Shown: positions 1-48,362, numbered from the stretch's first letter. The stretch is 64,000 bases of DNA from Catonia carolina (GCA_035578175.1 JAQMRL010000005.1:55905722-55969721); one strand, 5' to 3'. Notes: generated by a model from the sequence alone, not told the origin. Translations and numbers: made by a program.

Positions 1-300
1 GTGTGAACAAAATATCGTAAGAAGTTGAAACTTGAAACTTAAGTTATATACTACTCTACCAGACCTGACACGAACATTTTCATCAAAATTGATCAACCGG
101 AAGTAGTAGTTTATTCGTGTCATTTTTCACTTTTTTGTGATTTTCTCAAAAACAGCTCCTATGATTTTTTAAAAATCGCCTCATTTACTACATTTTTATG
201 CTCTACAAAATAGGGTAGGCGCCATGTCAGCTGAAATTCTTGGAGAGGCTGTTTTCTCATAAAAATATTGCAGCTTTTACATGCATTTTAGTACAAAATG
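1..300 (-). repeat. Family B repeat, partial copy at window edge
   Basis: Matches the AACAAAATATC...CATCAAAATTGAT...GGAAGTAGTAGTTTATTC segment seen in other B copies. It is truncated by the window edge on the left and by decay on the right. Confidence 0.75.
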
Positions 301-720
301 TGACCTTGATTTTGTTGGGATATCAGCAGTCAAGGCACAAATTTGACAGCCACCCTTTTCAGCCCCGAATTCTCCATTAAAATTTGTTGAACTGGACTCC
401 AAGTCACTCCAAACAGCTTCAAAACTTCTTTAATTGTCTATCATCTATCTTTCAGGATGATTCCATGAATTTTTCTAACATTTTCATCAGTTTGGGCCAT
501 AGAAAGATGACCAGAGCGAGGTTAATCATCAATTTCACCTCTTTTGAAATGAGAAACCACACAAACACTTGAATTTTCCCAATAGCATCATCCTTGTAGG
601 CAATTTTTAAAATTTTAAGAATTTCTAAGCCAATTTTTCCAAACAAGAAGCTAAACTTTACGGCTGTGAGCTGTTTACAAGATTCAGCCATTTCAAAAAT
701 GATCACATACAACAACTGTT
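300..720 (-). mobile_element. mariner transposase N-terminal remnant
   Basis: The minus strand reads MAESCKQLTAVKFSFLFGKI and then KIAYKDDAIGKIQVFVWF, the N-terminal helix-turn-helix of mariner-type transposases (family form: lgK...ev.lk.aYGdeA.s...vF.W). Beyond it the frame holds stops. No catalytic domain or inverted ends found. Confidence 0.6.
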
Positions 721-1030
721 ACTAAAAATTCACAAAAGCCGAACAGAACCTTTCTTAGCGACAACACTTGGCTTAATGACTCGTGAATGGTAGCTCTATA
801 CGCTTCTAGCAGCAGAACACGATAGTACAAAAACTCTGCCAATACAACATCAGTTCAGTGTCTTTTGCATACCCCTTCGTGTGCATAGAATAATGAATTT
901 GAACATTTGCGACGAACAAGATAAATGGCAGCATTAGCCAGTTATCACTTCATTAATAAAAATATCTATCCAAACTACATTACTTAGTTGCAACTGCACT
1001 CTCCAGAGGTAAGCGCTAATGTTTATAACC
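721..1030. other. No feature recognised
   Basis: Nothing convincing seen on either strand. Confidence 0.5.
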
Positions 1031-1033
1031 TAA

Positions 1034-1645
1034 GATAGCGGTTCTCAAATTTTTTATTTCGAGCTCCCCTATATGGTTTAACTGTAAGCCTGGCCCCCTT
1101 ATATTTATACAAGGGTACATTTTTTAAATAACACTTTTACTAGTAATTATTATTTAACCTGAATGTTTAAAGCCTATTCCTAAAATGACAATGGGTTCAT
1201 TGTTGAAATAATTAAAAACATTATTACACATTTTTTTTCTCGGCACAAAGCTTTTTGAAACGCGGATTCAGTTACAACAGAGCAACTCTTAAGTTCTCTA
1301 GTCACATCTAACCTTGAACAATTTTTGCTCTTCACAGCAGCAAGAGTACAAATCTAAATTCACAAAATATGCAGTATCAAAGGGAATGAATACTTTTAAG
1401 GTATTTTCATGCAAAAAAAGGATATTCTTTTTGGACACTGATCCTGAAGGGCGTGAGCGAACATTCCTTAAATTTTGTTTCCAAGGCAGTGTCACTTTGA
1501 AGATCAATGAGCTTTCCTTTACCTAAAGAAAATTTTACTAAATTTTCTAAAAATAGAGAATATTTCTCTTCATTTATTTGGTATACACAAAACTTCATTT
1601 ATATTTTTAAACCAAGCTTTCCCCCCCACTTTGAGAACCAATGAT
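1034..1645 (-). mobile_element. hAT element remnant (transposase C-terminus)
   Basis: Bounded by GCGGTTCTCAAA and, in reverse complement, CATTGGTTCTCAAA, which resemble degenerate hAT ends. The minus strand holds pieces of the C-terminal dimerisation region typical of ZBED/SCAND3-like hAT transposases: TPFRISVQKEYPFFA, LKVFIPFDTAYFVNLDLYS and a FVPRKK tail, with stops between. The flanking octamers are only loosely similar. Confidence 0.6.
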
Positions 1646-1823
1646 CTAGAATATTACAATTTATTAATAAATACCAGATAATATACTCTATTTATTAATT
1701 TAAAAAACGCTACTACTAAACTGCAGTTACTAATAAACTAAAAAAAGTTTCAAGCCCATTGAATGTCAAAAGCCATATAAATCATTAAAAATAAAAAAAA
1801 ACTATTCATACAATTTTTGTTAC

Positions 1824-38325
<36,502 letters not shown>

Positions 38326-38359
38326 TTATATATTATATTATAACTTCAAGTATTAGTAC

Positions 38360-38970
38360 TGAACCTGGAAAATCAGAAAACAAAAAACAAATAAGGTTGA
38401 TGTAAGCTTACTATTAAAAAAAAAAAATAATAACCTTATACATCTTTTTTTGTTACATTTCTTGAATTCCAATGACTTTCTGAAGTTGGTAGAGGAAGAT
38501 CCCACAATAATTATTAAAGACCAAGGTATATGATTCATGTGTACTCCCATTTTTAACAAATGATAGGTGAACATGGGTATTTGCTGCATGAAATATAACT
38601 AATTAACAAAAACATGCTATGTAAATATACTTGACTGTATTACACTGGCACGATAATAGTAATATAAAAAATTGCTACATCTTACCTTGTCCAAATGTTT
38701 ACTCTGAAAATTGATCACATCGCATACAGACTAACCTAACTCCAAACAATTTTTATTTATTTTTGAATCTCAGATCCTTCCTAACCCTTTCATTACCAAC
38801 GTCCAAAAAACAGGACATCAATATATTTCATGTAGTGACAACATACGGTTTACCAGATGTACTTAAGTTATGCATAAAGTGCCAACGCCCGGGATAACCG
38901 AATATTTACAAAAAAAAAGTTTTAAACAAAAATTAATGGAATAATGTATTTTGAATGTATTTTAATGTAT
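38360..38970. other. Region upstream of TOP3A exon 1
   Basis: Expected to hold the TOP3A promoter and 5' untranslated region. I see AT-rich sequence but no clear core-promoter element or upstream exon. Confidence 0.4.
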
Positions 38971-38974
38971 TTTC

Positions 38975-39150
38975 TGCCTCTGTGCTGTAATGACTAGTGC
39001 ACTAGCCTGCAAAGCGAAAGGTCCTGGGTTTGATTCCTGGATAAGGTCTGGAAATTTTAACACGTTAAAGCCACCGTTAAGGTACCCAAACCCACAGTAG
39101 TTGCTAATGACCAAGCTGTTGCTAAAAATTTAAAAATAAACTAAAAAATA
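38975..39150 (+). repeat. tRNA-derived SINE, second family, copy 1
   Basis: The tRNA-like head GTAATGACTAGTGCACTAGC has a B-box-like GGTTTGATTCC at 39027-39037, followed by a body TTAACACGTTAAAGCC ... AATGACCAAGCTGTTG shared with 59110-59258. Confidence 0.7.
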
Positions 39151-39691
39151 ACTATTTTGAATATTTTGGTGTTAGAACGATTTCTTTCTTTTTATGAACA
39201 TAATAAAAATTAATTTTTAACAGGAAATTTTATTTTTCTGTAACGTTGAAATTTTAGTTGGCAGTGGCCGGCTTGCACTTGGAAGTTTTCGAAATAAAGG
39301 CTGGCACTTTTTGTACACCCTTATCAAATTAAATGGCTTCAGATCAAACTTTTAATTATTGTTTCGGCACTGAAAGGGTTAATGACCAGAACTTCTAAGA
39401 TGCTAACAAACTCAACCAAGTTGTAAACACGATCTAGTTTCCTCAAAGATTATGGTTCTGATAAATTAAACTTGTAGATTTGTAACTTAGCCCCATTACT
39501 TACTAACAAAGCCCTCTTTGATTAAACTACGAGAAATGTTGAATAATTAAAGAAACAAATTAAAGAAGAGAAAACCTGTCCAATCAATTACAGAGAAACG
39601 ATTTGAGCATCAAGTTGTCAACCTTAAGAACACTGATAATCAGCTATTCGGTCATAATTATTACAAATATAACCTCTTCAGTTTATTTCAA

Positions 39692-41265
39692 AATGTCAGC
39701 TCCGCTTGAAACAGCTACACCAGAAGAGCAACATTAACTGATTATATTTTCGCTATCTGAAGGTGTAAAAACAGCAGAAATTCATTCAAAATTGTTGAAA
39801 AAAGATGGTGAAAAGTGTTCAACTAAAGAAACATGTCTTCAGTGTAAGCAACCGGATTCGCCCACCATAAAAAACTTAAAATTTAAGTGTCAGCCAGAAA
39901 AGTGATTTTAACAGGCTTCTGAGACTTGCAAGGCCCAATATTTTGTAATTATTCACAAGAACAACGTACAGTGAAAAGTGAGACCAGCGATAAGACGAAA
40001 AAATGTAAGGGCACTTTCCCAAAAGGTATGATTTTCTTGCATGACTATACATACACTTATATTGCTCAGAGAATGAGTAAATCATTTAAGAAGTTGAATT
40101 GGGAGGTTTTACCACGTGCTCCTACCAACCCAGACCTCACCCCATCTGATTTTCATTTGTTCAGCCGACACCAAGATCTTTTATACAGCACGAAGTTTAA
40201 CAATAACTAAGCAGTACTTGTATGAGGTGTGGCTATTAAATAATGAGACTGACATTGTAAAAAATTTTACTTTTATTTTATACATAATCACTTATTGTCA
40301 CCTTCAATATACACTCCTTCTCTATCCCTACAACGCTCCAACCAAATTTTCCATTGTTGGAAACAGTGCTGGAAGTCATTTTCTGTCAGCTCCTTCACGA
40401 CACATGCCGCTTTCTCTTTTACAACTTCCACAGACTCAAATATTATCCCTTTTAATGCAGATTTCACCTTAGGGAACAGGTAGAAGATAATAACATGTGA
40501 TGAAACGAGGTTTTTTACTTATGATCTGGAAACGAAGTGCCAATCCATGCACTGGAAGAGCCGAACTTCACCGAGAGCCAAAAAAGCTCGAATGAGCAAG
40601 TCAAAATTTAAAGCAATGATGATTGTATTTTTTGATATCCATGGGATTGTGTACCTTTTTTGGGCTCCTGAAGGTCCAACAATTAATCAATATTACTACC
40701 TTGAGGTACTTTCAAACTACATCAAAGAGTAAGGAAACAACACCCCAAAATGTGAAAGGACAAATCATGGGTTCTCCACCAAGACAATACGCCAGCTCAT
40801 TCCGTGTTATCTGTCAAGAGGTTCCTAGCCAAATACAGCATCTCAGTGTTAGAACATCCACCTTATTCACCAGATCTTGCACCATGTGACTTCTACCTGT
40901 TCCCTAAGGTGAAATCTGCATTAAAAATGATAATATTTGAGTCTGTGGAAGCTCTAAAAGAGAAAAAGGCACGTGTCCTAAAGGAGCTGACAGAAGATGG
41001 CTTTCAGCACTGTTTCCAACAATGGAAAATTCGCATGGAGCATTTTAGGGATAGAGAAAGAAATGTATATTGAAGGTGATAATAAGTGATTATGTATAAA
41101 ATAAAAATAATTTTTTTTACGTCAGTCTCGTTATTTAATAACCACACCTCATATAGTTAAAAAGCAAAGTAAAGACTTCTACAATATGGTAATCAGAAAC
41201 GTCACAGAACAATGAAAAAGTTGGAGACAATGTTAACAAGTAGCATAAATCTTATTGTCATCAAA
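39692..41265 (+). mobile_element. Outer mariner remnant interrupted by another mariner
   Basis: N-terminal pieces (SAPLETATPEEQH, LSEGVKTAEIHSKLLKK), then SKSFKKLNWEVLPRAPTN and PDLTPSDFHLFSRHQD up to 40220. The C-terminal piece KDFYNMVIRNVTEQWKKLET resumes after 41153. Multiple stops; dead. The interruption point has a TA duplication. Confidence 0.8.
40223..41151 (+). mobile_element. Nested mariner with ~265-bp inverted arms
   Basis: TA flanks (40221-40222, 41152-41153). The left arm 40223-40486 is an inverted copy of the transposase 3' end and right terminus (40890-41151). The centre and right encode the C-terminal catalytic part: DETRFFTYDLETKCQSMHWK, then LEHPPYSPDLAPCDFYLFPK to DRERNVY, with frame breaks. 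The normal 5' half of the element has been replaced by the inverted duplication, making the copy a long palindrome. Confidence 0.88.
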
Positions 41266-41269
41266 TAAA

Positions 41270-42150
41270 TTGCTTCTTCTTTACATCACTTAGTCTCATA
41301 AATTATTGAACTTTCTGGTTACTTCCCTTAAACTACAAATATTAAAATTACCTGATGGGTAGTTCGATGGGTAAATTATACTAAATCTTACTAGCAACAA
41401 TTGTTAAAACAATAAATAATGAACATAAAGTAATACAATATCACTAAACATAAGAATATAATTTGTAATAAAATAGATTATAAGATCATATTATTTGATA
41501 ATAATAGATATTACTTCATAACATTGCATAATGTTTTTATTGCAACAAACGATTTGAAATTCAAAAATTTAAATTACTGTAATCAATCTACATAATTATT
41601 TCAATTTTGCAACAATTGTTTTGTTAATTCCATTTCAGCTGAAAATGAAGTATTAAGTTTAAGAAAACTACCCTTAAGTTTCAATTTATTCACAAATTTC
41701 TAGTTTTCTTAGTAGGTTTGGTGATAACAATAACAACTGATAATAGAGCCACTGTATCAAAAAATATTACACAATTTTGCAGTTATTTATACATAGAAAA
41801 ATAGTTTAGGTTTTTTTAATTTATTTCAAGTCGCATTAACAGCTTGGTTATGTAGCGACAATGATGGGTTGGTTATGTACTGGCACAGTCGATTTTAAGT
41901 TAAGGCCGATTTTGTTTTTAAAAGTTAAAAAAATATTAAATCAAAGATTTTGCGTTTACATCAGCTTGATGACTTTATTTTATTAATGTAAATAGATTTT
42001 GAGTCCTGTCCCCGAATTGTTAATGTCTGGTAATTTATTTCTAAGAAAAGAAATTTTGTTTTGCGACACAAAATTGGTAGCCATACTCAACTGGTGTAAT
42101 AGATACAGCAATGTGAGTTGAATCTCCTTGAGAAGTGTAAAATTTTGTGT
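41270..42150. other. Intergenic, nothing convincing
   Basis: GCATTAACAGCTTGGTTATG at ~41831 may be a last trace of the second SINE family; otherwise unassigned. Confidence 0.4.
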
Positions 42151-42177
42151 CGTTTCCGATCATGTTACAAACAGAAT

Positions 42178-42960
42178 GTCTTTTACCCTGGAACAATGGG
42201 TTTTTACTCTTGAACAATATTTTGCTACAAAATTGTACGTGAGTGTAAAAGAATCATTTCATATTAAATTTGTTGGTGTTCCTCCACCAAAAAAAATGTC
42301 AATTTCTGGGCTAACAAACCGATTTCAAGAGCAGGTACTGCTTGAATCCCAGCTTCGTGCAGTTGGGAGGAATGCAGTGCATTGTTATAGTAGTGGGAGA
42401 AAGAATAAGAGTATGAATGAATTAGTAGTGTTTCACAGCTGCTGCATTACTAGTGGTAGCGTGTACTAACTAGACTAAAAACATATTCTTATCATCCGGC
42501 GCATTAATTTAAGAAATACCTACCGGGTTATTAACTTGGTCGGATTAATAATATTTAACTTACCATTTTATAACAAAACCTGTAAATAAATAATTGTAAT
42601 AAATACAAACAAATATGTTAAATACGGAAAGTTTGAAAACAAATGTTTTGTATCAAAGTAATACAACAATCGTTCTCCCAGCATGCGTCACTTGTTCAAT
42701 ATACCTTACCCATGCCTTTCACCCTGCAACTACACGGAGCTGGGACTCAAGCAGTAGTGTTTGCAACAGAAAACGTAGTGGTCGACCAACACTCTTGACA
42801 GATGACGTTTTAGAGAAAATGAAAACAAGATTGCTCAATTCTCCACGGAAAAATTTACGTAAACTTTCCTCGCAAGTTGGTTTGTCATATTCGAGTGTTC
42901 ACAAAGCTGCCAGAATATTGAAATTGTATCTGTATCGCGTACGATTAGCCTAAGAGCTTC
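42178..42960 (+). mobile_element. Tc1/mariner transposase N-terminal remnant split by a MITE
   Basis: Left part MSFTLEQWVFTLEQYFATKL ... LTNRFQEQ (42178-42335); right part GSVCNRKRSGRPTLLTDDVL, NLRKLSSQVGLSYSSVHKAA (42755-42953). The two make one DNA-binding region once the MITE is removed. No catalytic part. Confidence 0.75.
42338..42754. mobile_element. MITE family C, copy 2
   Basis: Ends CTGCTTGAATCCCAGCTTCG and, reversed, CTGCTTGAGTCCCAGCTCCG; TA at 42336-42337 and 42755-42756. Sits inside the transposase remnant. Confidence 0.88.
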
Positions 42961-42964
42961 AGCC

Positions 42965-44180
42965 TCCAGATTGAAATAAGCGATTGTTCTAGGGTAAAAG
43001 ACAATCTGTTCGACCTACTGTTTCTACGCAGCTGAGATTTAATTAGTTAATACACAGCAATAAATAATACTAAAATATACTCATTAGACATATTTTTGAG
43101 ACAAATCAAAAAATTAATACTTAACAAATAAATCAAAATTACTAATAGACAATCTAAGATAAACAAAGATGCTGTGCACAGTATTAAATGACTTCCATAA
43201 ATAACAAAGGTTAGGTGAATTGTTCCATTCAAATCTTTATTTAATTTTTGTTTTTACTGCATTACAAGGTAGCAACAGAAAAATAATATAAATGGAACAG
43301 AGCAATAGCTAAGAGCTATTTGTTGTACAAAATATATTCAATAAAACTAGAAGATTATCAGAATTCTTTAGCAATTTATAAAGAAATACAAAAAGAAGTT
43401 ATATCCAGATATTGTGATTGCTAGCAGGGTGAATTTCTTTCATGGTCCAAACTGGTCTAGTTAAGACATTACTGATAATAAATCAAATTGACATACTAAT
43501 GTAATGACGGATAGATAGAATTTTGCTGGATTTTTCAACAAGTGTCAGCAACTGAACTGACTTTTGATGACCGCCAGGAATAAATACCGGCAAACAGTAC
43601 TGCAATATCTCTATTATAAACATGAGATATACAAGAAATTTTGGTACATTTTTACCGCCAATCGGCAGGTTGGTTCTTCCTAATTACAATCATTAATACT
43701 ATTAAACTATAGTTTTTAAAGGACTTCTATATTTAAAAAAAACCGCAAAAAGTAATTTAAAATGTAATCAAGGAATGTTTCACATTTAAAAAGAATTAAA
43801 AGTTATTGAAGCTAACCTGTATACACAGTACATGTCCATATTTTTAGGTTATAGATTGAATTCATGAAGTAATCATTTTGAATGTAAGGTGGCTAACAAA
43901 AAATTCAATGCAATACAAGAAAATAAATACTGTTACAGTGTTAATACGGAACAACTAGAAATTCAAATAAGTTACAGCGAATTATTATTTTTTTTCATTC
44001 AAATTAAATCGAATACGTCTCCCGCAAACACTGAAACACAATCATGCGCACCGTAACTACTACAGTTGTTACACCTGAGTTCATTGGTTTGGTTTTTTAC
44101 AAAAGATAGGTTAAGTTAGAGCAGCGCCCGGCTCAAGTTACGTTATTTTGCCCATCTATCACAAAATCGTATTATTTTCT
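42965..44180. other. Intergenic, nothing recognised
   Basis: AT-rich sequence up to the target site of the LINE; no frame or repeat identified. Confidence 0.5.
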
Positions 44181-44365
44181 TAACATCTGAAATGAAAAAA
44201 CGTAAACAAACCGAGTTTAGCATTGTGCTCATGTTATTTTATAATTTTTATAATGTAAGAGTTTTTTCATGTGTGCTAATTATTTAATTTAGAACTGTGC
44301 TTGTGCGGGTTATTTATTTATTTTTTGGGTAAATATATTTGAACTCTTTATATAGTATATTTACT

Positions 44366-45679
44366 ATGGACTCTGAACCTAACCAAGACTGCACTAATGG
44401 CAGCAATCATAACCCATTACAAGAATGGGAATCAGTTCCTGCTAGGAAACGGCCAGCCCCTGATGTTTCCAGGAGTGACCCTAGGAAGCTACCTCGGCCA
44501 GATTCGGTTTCATTAGAAGAGCCATCCGTGACGACAGAAAATCGATTTTCTGTCCTTACCGATCCTGACACACCTGCAAACTCATCCATTGAACGCGAAA
44601 AGAAACCGCCACCAATCTTCCTAACGGACGTTCAAGACTACGCCCAACTAGTAAAATCGTTGGAAGAAGTAGGCGGTCCGCAATCATTCACACTCCGGTC
44701 AAGTATCAAAGGTGTTACCATCTACCCAACCTCACCGTCGATATACAGACAATTCATCCATCACTTGGAAGACCGAAAGGCCCGGTTTCACACGTATCAA
44801 CTACAGGAACAACGAGCACAACGTATTGTCATTAAAGGACTACATCACACCACGCCAAAAGAGCTAATAGCGGAGGCTCTCAAGGATAAGGGTTACATAG
44901 TTCGAAATGCGGTGTTCGCAATTTCGAACCGAGATCGTACACCTTTGCCGATGTTTTTCGTCGATATAGAGCCGGAGACGTACAATAACAAAATATATGA
45001 CATAAAAACTTTATTATATACAAGGATTACAGTTGAGGAACCACATAAACGGAGGGAAATTGTACAGTGTACGCGCTGTCAAAATTTTGGACACACAAAA
45101 TCTTACTGCCGTCACCCTCACCGCTGTGTTAGGTGTGGTGGCGGCCACGAATCTGGCAGTTGTTGTAAAACAAGACAGTCACCGGCCACCTGCGCAAACT
45201 GTGGAAAAGATCACCCAGCAAATTACAGAGGCTGCGAAGTTCATAAACATCTGCGAGCCAGTCGAAACCGTTTCACACAACCACAACCGAAACATACTTC
45301 CAACCAACCAGCCACACCGAAACCGGAAGATTTTCCACCTCTGCCGCAACAACCAACAAAAACACCTACCCTAACTCCATCATCACGCCAACACTCAACT
45401 CATCAGTTAACACCGTCTGAATCGCCGGTTTCAGTAACTTCAACACCACAACCACCCACCTCACAGGAGAGAAACAGACATCATGCATGGACACATAATC
45501 ATCGTCATCTTCACCCTCATACCTCACAGGTAGGGCCTCAATCTCCTCCCCAGTTACCTAATGTTGATCAGATTTTTAATTTATTGGTTCAATTAAATCA
45601 ACTCCTCCAGCCTCTTTTCTCGCTCGCTACACACATATCCCACATTACACAGTCTTTAAGTAACAGTTATGGCCATTAA
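44366..45679 (+). CDS. LINE ORF1: Gag-like RNA-binding protein, 437 aa
   Basis: Starts at ATG 44366 (MDSEPNQDCTNGSNHNPLQE); earlier in-frame codons have no ATG. The middle has the region typical of insect PRE_C2HC proteins (RIVIKGLHHTTPKELIAEAL; MFFVDIEPETYNNKIYD). Three zinc knuckles follow at about residues 234-291: CTRCQNFGHTKSYC, CVRCGGGHESGSC and CANCGKDHPANYRGC. The tail is long and rich in P/T/S/H/Q. Binds element RNA in the family. Overlaps ORF2 by 11 bp in a different frame. Confidence 0.93.
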   Translation: MDSEPNQDCTNGSNHNPLQEWESVPARKRPAPDVSRSDPRKLPRPDSVSLEEPSVTTENRFSVLTDPDTPANSSIEREKKPPPIFLTDVQDYAQLVKSLEEVGGPQSFTLRSSIKGVTIYPTSPSIYRQFIHHLEDRKARFHTYQLQEQRAQRIVIKGLHHTTPKELIAEALKDKGYIVRNAVFAISNRDRTPLPMFFVDIEPETYNNKIYDIKTLLYTRITVEEPHKRREIVQCTRCQNFGHTKSYCRHPHRCVRCGGGHESGSCCKTRQSPATCANCGKDHPANYRGCEVHKHLRASRNRFTQPQPKHTSNQPATPKPEDFPPLPQQPTKTPTLTPSSRQHSTHQLTPSESPVSVTSTPQPPTSQERNRHHAWTHNHRHLHPHTSQVGPQSPPQLPNVDQIFNLLVQLNQLLQPLFSLATHISHITQSLSNSYGH

Positions 45680-48362
45680 TTTACTCACTGCAAATTCACT
45701 GACAGTTCTCCTTTGGAATGCAAACGGTCTGACGAAACGCAAAACTGAGTTAGACATATATTTACATTCTCACCGTATTGACGTAGCCCTAATCTCAGAG
45801 ACACATCTTACAGCTAGGTCTCGATTTTATATTCGCGACTATAGGATCTATCGGACCGATCATCCGGATGGTACAAGCCATGGGGGTACGGCCATACTAG
45901 TCAAATCCTCAATCACACACAATGTTTTAGCACCTTTTTCCACTCCTCATGTCCAAGCGACCCTGATAAATTTGCAATGCAAGAGCATAAATTTTACCAT
46001 AGGATCAGTGTATTGCCCTCCTAGACACATCATAAATTCCCAAATGTTTAGAGATTTCTTTAATAGTCTAGGTAATCGGTTTCTTATTGGAGGAGACTGG
46101 AACGGTAAGCACATACAGTGGGGATCCCGTGTATGTTCTCCCAGGGGCAGAAATTTACTAAAAGCTATAACAGAAAATCATCTACATTTTATTTCCCCAG
46201 ATAGTCCAACATACTGGCCCTCCGCACGTACCAAATTACCAGACCTCCTTGACTTTTTTGTTTGTAAGAATCTATCACACCTTCCTATTGAAATAACCAC
46301 AGTAAATTACCTCTCATCAGATCATTCCCCCATACTTTTAACGGTTTCAGACCAACCAGTCTCTACAGAACGCAGACCGAGTCTTACTCCCGGGCCTATG
46401 GATTGGGATCTCTTCCAGTTCAATTTAGAACACGCCTTAGATATCCCATTATTAATTAAAACGGACACGGAGGTAGATGATGCTGTTGATTTATTTACTA
46501 CCTCTGTTCAACAGTGTGCATGGAAGGCATCACTGCCTTACCGTCCAAATGTCCCAGACGCCCCTCACTATCCCACCCATATCAGAGAACTTATTCGTGA
46601 AAAACGCCGCGCCCGTAACACTTGGCAGAGAACTCGCCTACCATCTGATAAACGTCGCTTAAACCGGCTGACAAACGAGCTGAAACAGCAAATTCAAACA
46701 CATAACACCCGCTTATACGAAAATTATACTGGAACTCTGAACGAGAAGGATGGTAGTCTCTGGCGTAGCACAAAACGCCTACTACGGCATCACACGACAT
46801 CGATGCCCCTTAGGATGGGTGACGGACCCTGGCTAATAACTGACGACGACAAAGCTGAATGCTTTGGTAGACATCTTTCTGAAACATTCACTCCCCATAA
46901 TGACATCCAATCTGTACATCACCAACGCGTTACTCAGTCACTAGATGAACCGCTTCAATTATCCCTTCCGCCGAAATACTTTCACCCCTCCGAAGTAAAA
47001 TCTGAAATTTCGAGATTACCACGTAAGAAGTCACCGGGATATGATTTAATAACAGCTGAAATACTTAAACATTTACCGCGGAAAGCGCTCGTTCTCCTTA
47101 CTACAATCTTCAATAGTATATTGCGCACGACACATTTCCCCACTCAGTGGAAGTATGCAGAAATAGTAATGATACAAAAACCGAACAAACCTTTTCATTT
47201 ACCTTCCTCCTACCGACCAATAAGCCTCCTCTCAGTACCTTCGAAAATTTTCGAAAAACTCCTTTACAAGCGCATTCTTCCGCTGGTTCATGATACACTA
47301 CCTCCACATCAATTCGGATTCCGCACTCAACACTCCACCACACAACAACTGCACAGGGTGACTGATTACATAGCTTCGTCGATGGAACAAAAAATGTATG
47401 TGTCCGCAGGTTTCCTGGATGTCGCTCAAGCTTTTGACAGAGTTTGGCATACAGGTCTCTTACACAAACTGAAAGAAATACTACCATTTACCTACTATCT
47501 TATCATAAATTCTTTCCTATGTGACAGATTCTTTAGAGTTCGTTTAGGATCGTCTTACTCAAATTTCTTTCTTGTCTTAGCCGGCGTGCCTCAGGGCTCA
47601 ATTTTAGCACCACTTCTCTATTCTGTATACACTTCAGACCTACCGATCCTACCCCAGACCCTCACTGCTACCTACGCTGACGACACAGCGATATTAGCCC
47701 GAGACCAAAACTCTATACACGCTTCACTAACACTCCAACATCATCTCAATCTTATACACGAATGGTGTAAAACATGGAAAATAAAACTTAATACGACAAA
47801 ATCCCTTCACGTAACTTTCACACTCCGTCATGGTGATTGCCCACCAGTATACATAGACAATGAACCTCTCACAAAGACAGATACGGTCAAGTATCTCGGT
47901 CTGACTTTCGATAAACGACTAACTTGGAGCACACATATCAAACGGAAACGTTTATTACTGAATTCCCGACTTAAACTTCTATATTCCCTACTTCACAAAC
48001 GATCAAAATTACCAATGGCACAAAAATTACGCATATATTGTTCTCTTTTGAAACCTATTTGGACCTACGGATCCCAAATTTACGGTTCAACCAAACCCTC
48101 TAATTTGCAACGAATTCAAGCATTCCAGTCAAAAACATTACGCCTTATAGCAAATGCACCTCTTTACGTTAGCAACAAAACCTTACATACAGATTTGAAA
48201 ACACCACTTGTACAAAATTCCATTGAATACCTATACAAACGCTTTCACGACAAGTCACACGAACACGAGAACCCCCTGGTGCGTTCACTTTCCTCCGTCC
48301 ATTTACCTGATAATCCCCCTAGACGCCTTAAAAGACGCTGGAGTAGAGACCTGCTAATTTGA
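45669..48362 (+). CDS. LINE ORF2: endonuclease-reverse transcriptase, 897 aa
   Basis: An N-terminal apurinic-type endonuclease (LLWNANGLTKRK, ISETHL, GGTAILV, GGDWNGKHIQWGS, SSDHSPI) nicks the target. The reverse transcriptase follows (KKSPGYDLITAEIL, SYRPISLLSVPSKIFEKLL, QFGFRTQHSTT, LDVAQAFDRVWH, AGVPQGSILAPLLY, YADDTAI at ~669, KYLGLTFDKRLTW), then a C-terminal region with SLLKPIWTYGSQIYGSTK. No stops. Start ATG lies inside the end of ORF1, suggesting termination-reinitiation. Jockey clade by motif style. Confidence 0.95.
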   Translation: MAINLLTANSLTVLLWNANGLTKRKTELDIYLHSHRIDVALISETHLTARSRFYIRDYRIYRTDHPDGTSHGGTAILVKSSITHNVLAPFSTPHVQATLINLQCKSINFTIGSVYCPPRHIINSQMFRDFFNSLGNRFLIGGDWNGKHIQWGSRVCSPRGRNLLKAITENHLHFISPDSPTYWPSARTKLPDLLDFFVCKNLSHLPIEITTVNYLSSDHSPILLTVSDQPVSTERRPSLTPGPMDWDLFQFNLEHALDIPLLIKTDTEVDDAVDLFTTSVQQCAWKASLPYRPNVPDAPHYPTHIRELIREKRRARNTWQRTRLPSDKRRLNRLTNELKQQIQTHNTRLYENYTGTLNEKDGSLWRSTKRLLRHHTTSMPLRMGDGPWLITDDDKAECFGRHLSETFTPHNDIQSVHHQRVTQSLDEPLQLSLPPKYFHPSEVKSEISRLPRKKSPGYDLITAEILKHLPRKALVLLTTIFNSILRTTHFPTQWKYAEIVMIQKPNKPFHLPSSYRPISLLSVPSKIFEKLLYKRILPLVHDTLPPHQFGFRTQHSTTQQLHRVTDYIASSMEQKMYVSAGFLDVAQAFDRVWHTGLLHKLKEILPFTYYLIINSFLCDRFFRVRLGSSYSNFFLVLAGVPQGSILAPLLYSVYTSDLPILPQTLTATYADDTAILARDQNSIHASLTLQHHLNLIHEWCKTWKIKLNTTKSLHVTFTLRHGDCPPVYIDNEPLTKTDTVKYLGLTFDKRLTWSTHIKRKRLLLNSRLKLLYSLLHKRSKLPMAQKLRIYCSLLKPIWTYGSQIYGSTKPSNLQRIQAFQSKTLRLIANAPLYVSNKTLHTDLKTPLVQNSIEYLYKRFHDKSHEHENPLVRSLSSVHLPDNPPRRLKRRWSRDLLI

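Noticed and set aside
39000..39040. Candidate tRNA from GGTTTGATTCC and tRNA-like head
   Set aside because: Same head and body recur at 59110-59258 with a shared non-tRNA extension; a SINE.
44407..44589. Minus-strand open frame opposite LINE ORF1
   Set aside because: Shadow of a strongly coding plus-strand gene; no motif of its own.
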